From an uncultured Opitutales bacterium (GTDB taxonomy: Bacteria; Verrucomicrobiota; Verrucomicrobiia; Opitutales; UBA953): a stretch of DNA of 16,821 bases. Each line of letters begins with the position of its first letter. Position 1 is the stretch's first letter. The translations under genes and the position numbers were made by a program. The notes below the pieces were generated by a model. It did no database searches. It was not told the origin of the DNA and was given only the letters and a program-made list of their open reading frames with translations. The stretch lies in assembly GCA_934675585.1 (NCBI GenBank), contig CAKUQY010000034.1, forward strand, positions 1 through 16,821. The letters run 5' to 3'. Below are positions 14,081 through 16,821 of this stretch, piece by piece.

Positions 14081-15276
14081 TGTTCACCGACCGCTTTAAA
14101 TTTTCGCTGAAGCCCAACCGCTGGACGCGCATTTTAAAAAGCGTGCGCGAAGATGGTTGCGATTTGATCGATTTGGCAATTTCAAATCCAAGCGCCGCAG
14201 GGTTTGCTTGGGACGCGGGAACGCTCGCAAATGCGCTCGGGAACGCCGAAATCGCGCGCTATTCGCCCTCGCCTCGCGGGAACGCAAATGCGCGCCAAGC
14301 CATTGTTGATTTTTACAAAAATACGCATGCCTGCGCGCTTGCTCCCGAACAAATTCATCTCACCGCCAGCACAAGCGAAGCGTATGGCTGGTTGTTAAAA
14401 TTACTGACAAATCCTGGCGACAACATTTTAATGCCCACGCCATCGTATCCGCTCATCGCGTTTTTGTGCGGCATGGAAGCGGTCGAAACGCGCGACTACA
14501 ATTTAGTTTTTCGCGACAATCGTTGGCAAATCGATTTTGAATCGCTCGCGGCAGCTTGCAATGAAAAAACGAAAGCCATTTTTTGCGTCAGCCCAAACAA
14601 TCCAACGGGAAATTTGCCAAGCCAATCCGAGCGGGAACGCCTTTTGCAATTCGCGCGGAAACGCCAATTAGCACTCGTCGTCGATGAAGTTTTTTTCGAA
14701 TACCTCGCGCCCAATTGCAACGGCAAAACATTTGCAAATTGCCAAATCTCAACAGACGATTCTCAACTCGTTTTCGTGCTCGGCGGACTTTCAAAAACCG
14801 CCGCGCTCCCGCAAATCAAAGCGGGGTGGATTATCACCTGCGGGAACGCAAATTTGCGCGACGAAGCACTCGCACGCTTAGATTTTATTGCGGACACTTT
14901 TCTCTCGCTCAGCACGCCTGCAGCCCTCGCCGTTCCCGCGCTCTTAAAAGCCGCTCCCGCAATACGCGAACTCATCAACGCTCGACTCAACAACAATTTT
15001 GAATTGCTGAAAAATTGGTGCGCGCGTTCCCGCGACGGATGTTTTTTGCTGCCACGCGAAGGTGGCTGGTACGGCATTGTGCGCCTGCCCAAAGGCATTG
15101 ACGAAGAAACGCTCTGCACCGATCTTTTGCGCCACGGGAACGTGATTGTACACCCCGGTTATTTTTACGATTTGGAAAATAACGACGGCGCACATTTAGT
15201 TTTTTCACTTTTGTCGCCCAGCATTTTTTTTGAAAAAGCGTTCCCGCTGATCGATTACGCCATCGCACGTAATTAG
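14080..15276 (+). CDS. PLP-dependent aminotransferase, fold type I, 398 aa
   Basis: Class I/II aminotransferase. Visible landmarks are STSEAYGWLL (PLP phosphate contact), SPNNPTGN at 171-178, Asp202 in VVDEVF (pyridine nitrogen) and the PLP Lys239 in GGLSKTAALP. The place where many aspartate-type aminotransferases have a carboxylate-binding Arg near the C-terminus reads AHLVFSLLS, with no Arg, so substrate binding may differ. Coupling to ilvA by a TAATG overlap suggests a role in amino acid metabolism, perhaps transamination linked to branched-chain or alanine pools, but substrate cannot be read from sequence. Iterated motifs are frequent (about nine). It ends 15 bp before the convergent toxin gene. 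Confidence 0.9.
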   Translation: MFTDRFKFSLKPNRWTRILKSVREDGCDLIDLAISNPSAAGFAWDAGTLANALGNAEIARYSPSPRGNANARQAIVDFYKNTHACALAPEQIHLTASTSEAYGWLLKLLTNPGDNILMPTPSYPLIAFLCGMEAVETRDYNLVFRDNRWQIDFESLAAACNEKTKAIFCVSPNNPTGNLPSQSERERLLQFARKRQLALVVDEVFFEYLAPNCNGKTFANCQISTDDSQLVFVLGGLSKTAALPQIKAGWIITCGNANLRDEALARLDFIADTFLSLSTPAALAVPALLKAAPAIRELINARLNNNFELLKNWCARSRDGCFLLPREGGWYGIVRLPKGIDEETLCTDLLRHGNVIVHPGYFYDLENNDGAHLVFSLLSPSIFFEKAFPLIDYAIARN

Positions 15277-15291
15277 CGCGGAAACAAAATT

Positions 15292-15666
15292 TTAGGTGTA
15301 TTTTTTTACCCACGCGAGAAGAGCATCGTAATTCATCGTTCCCGCCGCAACCCCGAGTCCCGCTTCGACAATCGCCTCGTCTGGGCAATTGACTTCGATA
15401 CCATTTAACTCCAAAAACGTGATCATAATAAACATGCCAATGCGCTTGTTGCCATCAACAAATGCATGATTAGCAATAAGTGAAAATCCCAAACGAGCCG
15501 CTTTTTCGCGCTTACTTGGATAAAATTCACTTTCTCCAACGCCTGCATAAATTTGTTCTAACGCAGAATCAAGAAGATTAGCATTACGCAGACCTACGCT
15601 CCCGCCAGTTTCTTGCGCAATTAGCTGGTGCAACAACAAAACTTTTTCGCGCGAAAATTTAATCAT
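15292..15666 (-). CDS. Doc-family (Fic fold) toxin, 124 aa
   Basis: Death-on-curing type toxin; characterised Doc phosphorylates elongation factor Tu and stops translation. The signature HAFVDGNKR is at residues 67-75, matching the H-x-F-x-D/N-x-N-K-R loop of Doc. Length is typical (about 120-130). The upstream antitoxin gene overlaps it (stop TGA inside ATGA), the usual arrangement for coupled toxin-antitoxin pairs. The GTTCCC motif is present only near its 3' end, so the pair looks compositionally foreign. Whether the module is active is not visible, but no residue of the core motif is missing. Confidence 0.92.
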   Translation of the reverse strand: MIKFSREKVLLLHQLIAQETGGSVGLRNANLLDSALEQIYAGVGESEFYPSKREKAARLGFSLIANHAFVDGNKRIGMFIMITFLELNGIEVNCPDEAIVEAGLGVAAGTMNYDALLAWVKKYT

Positions 15667-15905
15667 TTTGCCAATTCTAAAAATGCCTTTTTATAACGTT
15701 TTAAAACACGAGCAGCGACAATAGATAATTTTTCATCATCGGTCAAATCTAATTGCACCGATTTTTCTAAATCAACAAACAAAAAGCGCGGACGATTATT
15801 TTTGAAAATAACAGCCCGAGAATTTTCTTCAGCCAACGCAACTAATTTTGAAAAATTACGATTGGCTTCCGTAATCGAAATAATTTCATTTGTTCGAATA
15901 ACCAT
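15663..15905 (-). CDS. Phd/YefM-family antitoxin, 80 aa
   Basis: Antitoxin with an N-terminal DNA-binding domain that also represses its own operon, and a C-terminal tail that covers the toxin. The N-terminus (ISITEANRNFSKLVALAEE, then VIFKNNRPRFLFV) fits the Phd/YefM fold; the last 30 residues are Lys/Leu-rich and would be the toxin-binding helix. The ATG at 15905 is chosen because a well-formed promoter ends six bases upstream; a TTG at 15920 would lie inside that promoter. It overlaps the toxin start by an ATGA. It contains no GTTCCC motif. Confidence 0.9.
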   Translation of the reverse strand: MVIRTNEIISITEANRNFSKLVALAEENSRAVIFKNNRPRFLFVDLEKSVQLDLTDDEKLSIVAARVLKRYKKAFLELAK

Positions 15906-15911
15906 AAAATA

Positions 15912-15940
15912 ATTATACAAAAAAGTAGCTACTTTTTCAA
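15912..15940 (-). promoter_or_regulatory. Promoter and palindromic operator of the toxin-antitoxin operon
   Basis: TTGAAA, 17 bp, TATAAT, then 6 bases to the ATG at 15905, so transcription would start on the A of the start codon. A perfect 18-bp palindrome AAAAAGTAGCTACTTTTT (15920-15937) fills the spacer and touches the -35 box. It is well placed for autorepression by the antitoxin. Confidence 0.8.
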
Positions 15941-15942
15941 GG

Positions 15943-16199
15943 CGTTCCCGCGAAGTTTTAATTCACCCCCTTCGGGGCTGGTGTTATTTTTGTTTTACCC
16001 TCACACGCGAGACGCGCATTCGCGCGACTATGACGATGACAATGACGATGACCGAGTTTGAAAATAACTGAAATAAAATTCGCTCGCTTTTGTGGGGGTT
16101 AGCCATCGCGGGAACGCGTTCCCGCAATTTTAGTGCCTTCGGCACAGCAAGTTCCTATTTTTTCCTAATCTGCCTACGGTTTTTCATTTCCGTTCCCGC
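15943..16199 (+). repeat. Large modular intergenic repeat, copy D
   Basis: Same module order as copy A (2042-2284) in the opposite orientation, including the GAGACGCGCATTCGCG block. The ATGACN hexamer occurs four times here against twice in copy A. The TTC-GGGG hairpin, the TTTTGTGGGGGTTAGCCATCGC segment, the GTGCCTTCGGCAC hairpin and the CCTACGG end are all present. Confidence 0.85.
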
Positions 16200-16363
16200 T
16201 CACTCAAAAAAATCTGTGAAATCGGCGAGATCTGCGTGAAAAAATCCTGCGTTCCCGCGCGAACAACAACAAATCTTAGTTTCCTTTAATTTTCCCGTAG
16301 TTGTCTTAGATGAAAAATTCTCGTTCCCGCGCGAAACACTAAAACCTTCGTTCCCTTCGCGGT
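16200..16363. repeat. Gene-free region with short intergenic repeat words
   Basis: Contains the inverted copy of TCACGCAGATCTCGC (16225-16239; other copy 2304-2318), a third copy of the CTTAG module (16273-16319) and a CCTTCGTTCCCTTCGCGGT segment. No gene seen. Confidence 0.65.
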
Positions 16364-16399
16364 AAAAAACGTTCCCGCAAAGTTACCTTCACGGGAACG
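16364..16399 (-). terminator. Intrinsic terminator of the second PEP-CTERM gene, built from a motif pair
   Basis: On the minus strand CGTTCCCG (16399-16392) pairs with CGGGAACG (16377-16370), followed by six T (16369-16364). Same layout as the terminator at 2748-2781 but with a different loop. Confidence 0.75.
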
Positions 16400-16513
16400 A
16401 CAAAACAATATGAAAAAATTCTTTTCAAATTAGCGACGGCGACGACGCGCACCAACTAATGCCAACGCACCTAAGCCCGCCAACAGACCGAACGCCGACG
16501 GCTCGGGAACAGC
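16390..16513 (-). repeat. PEP-CTERM 3' cassette, copy 2
   Basis: Gapless match to 2772-2895 with about four mismatches in 124 bases. It spans a terminator arm, the non-coding spacer and the PEP-CTERM codons. Confidence 0.9.
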
Positions 16514-16821
16514 TAACTTGTAGTAGTTTGTGAGATCTGTTGCACCCGCATTTCCGCCGGTCCAGTAAGCTGCCCCGAGCAACTTAAAACTACCTGCTTG
16601 ATCATTTGATGGGAACTTACTTGTCATTGTAGAATTTATATTACCAATACCCCAAAAATTAAAAGAAGTAATTTCACGATTACTAAAAGAGAATGAAGAA
16701 TTATTATAATCTACAGTCAAAAGTTTTTGCGAAAAATCGCCATTTGCATAAACAGAGATTGATAGGTTATTACCGTTTTCACGATTGAAAACAAATGTTA
16801 AATCTTTTTTACCTTTGGCAA
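16430..16821 (-). CDS. PEP-CTERM sorted exported protein, C-terminal part (5' end outside window)
   Basis: The frame stays open from its stop at 16430 to the window edge, so about 130 codons are seen and the start lies beyond. The visible chain is Asn-, Ser- and Phe-rich (KKDLTFVFNRENGNNLSISV, then NREITSFNFWGIGNINSTM), a beta-rich exported style. It ends in the same PEP-CTERM tail as the gene at 2812: PEP motif, hydrophobic helix, five Arg. Except for the tail the two proteins are not alike. The body is markedly AT-richer than the tail, and the base-composition break falls where the shared 124-bp cassette begins. An in-frame TTG at 16720 is not a likely start, because protein-like sequence continues past it. 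Confidence 0.88.
   Translation of the reverse strand, partial: AKGKKDLTFVFNRENGNNLSISVYANGDFSQKLLTVDYNNSSFSFSNREITSFNFWGIGNINSTMTSKFPSNDQAGSFKLLGAAYWTGGNAGATDLTNYYKLAVPEPSAFGLLAGLGALALVGARRRRR

Larger units (their letters stand above)
35..16515. repeat. Highly iterated GTTCCC/GGGAAC motif, about 130 copies
   Basis: The core GTTCCC (reverse GGGAAC), usually extended to CGTTCCCGC, occurs about 130 times by hand count. Equal base composition predicts about 8 copies on both strands together. Copies lie in both orientations, inside nearly every gene and in every intergenic region. Motif-poor stretches are about 1590-2040, 2895-3370, 9120-9505, 12120-12395, 13395-14050 and 15345-15940. Role unknown; DNA-uptake, chromosome-organisation or methylation signals are possible. 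Confidence 0.95.

Noticed and set aside
1..16821. CRISPR array made of GTTCCCGC repeats
   Set aside because: Spacing is irregular, copies lie in both orientations and inside genes, and no cas gene is present.
1..16821. Motif as a palindromic restriction site
   Set aside because: GTTCCC is not self-complementary, so a classical type II palindrome is excluded; a non-palindromic methylase target remains possible.

Overview
The window looks like chromosomal DNA from a Verrucomicrobiota bacterium, probably class Opitutia (an inference). The grounds are two exosortase-sorted (PEP-CTERM) proteins with identical C-termini, a diaminopimelate (DAP) dehydrogenase beside asd, and Verrucomicrobia-style intergenic repeats. 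Housekeeping genes dominate. No rRNA, tRNA, CRISPR array or transposase was seen.

Layout, left to right. (1) At 1-2084, a two-gene minus-strand unit (membrane-anchored unknown protein and a C_GCAxxG_C_C cysteine protein) lies between perfect 43-bp inverted repeats. (2) At 2085-4359 there is repeat-rich intergenic DNA around a small PEP-CTERM protein gene. (3) At 4360-8594, minus strand: the site-2 protease rseP, ddh and asd. (4) At 8585-9853, plus strand: an L,D-transpeptidase whose start overlaps asd head to head, and a lipoprotein. (5) At 9873-11980, minus strand: a probable operon of a membrane protein, gmk and a XerC/XerD-type recombinase. (6) At 12554-15276, plus strand: ilvA coupled to a PLP aminotransferase. 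(7) At 15292-15905, a Phd/Doc-type toxin-antitoxin pair with a well-formed promoter and palindromic operator. (8) At 15906-16821, another repeat copy and the 3' end of a second PEP-CTERM gene that runs off the window.

Functionally, asd, ddh and the L,D-transpeptidase form a cell-wall theme: two steps towards meso-DAP and an enzyme family that cross-links through it. RseP is an envelope protease, and the PEP-CTERM proteins and lipoprotein are exported products.

The most striking property is the hexamer GTTCCC/GGGAAC, usually as CGTTCCCGC. A hand count gives about 130 copies, one per roughly 130 bp, against about 8 expected by chance. It lies in both strands, in genes and between them. It seeds protein sequences with Val-Pro-Ala, Ala-Gly-Thr and Gly-Asn, and inverted pairs of it form the stems of apparent transcription terminators. 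It also sits in the spacers of four of seven predicted promoters. The pattern resembles DNA-uptake sequences of Neisseria and Pasteurellaceae or the HIP1 element of cyanobacteria, but is far denser than uptake sequences.

A second property is start-site architecture. Seven genes have a sigma-70-like promoter (TTG-box, 17-18 bp, TAxxxT box) whose -10 ends only 6-11 bases before the start codon, and no Shine-Dalgarno sequence is seen. Their mRNAs should be leaderless or nearly so. Three downstream genes start on TAATG stop-start overlaps.
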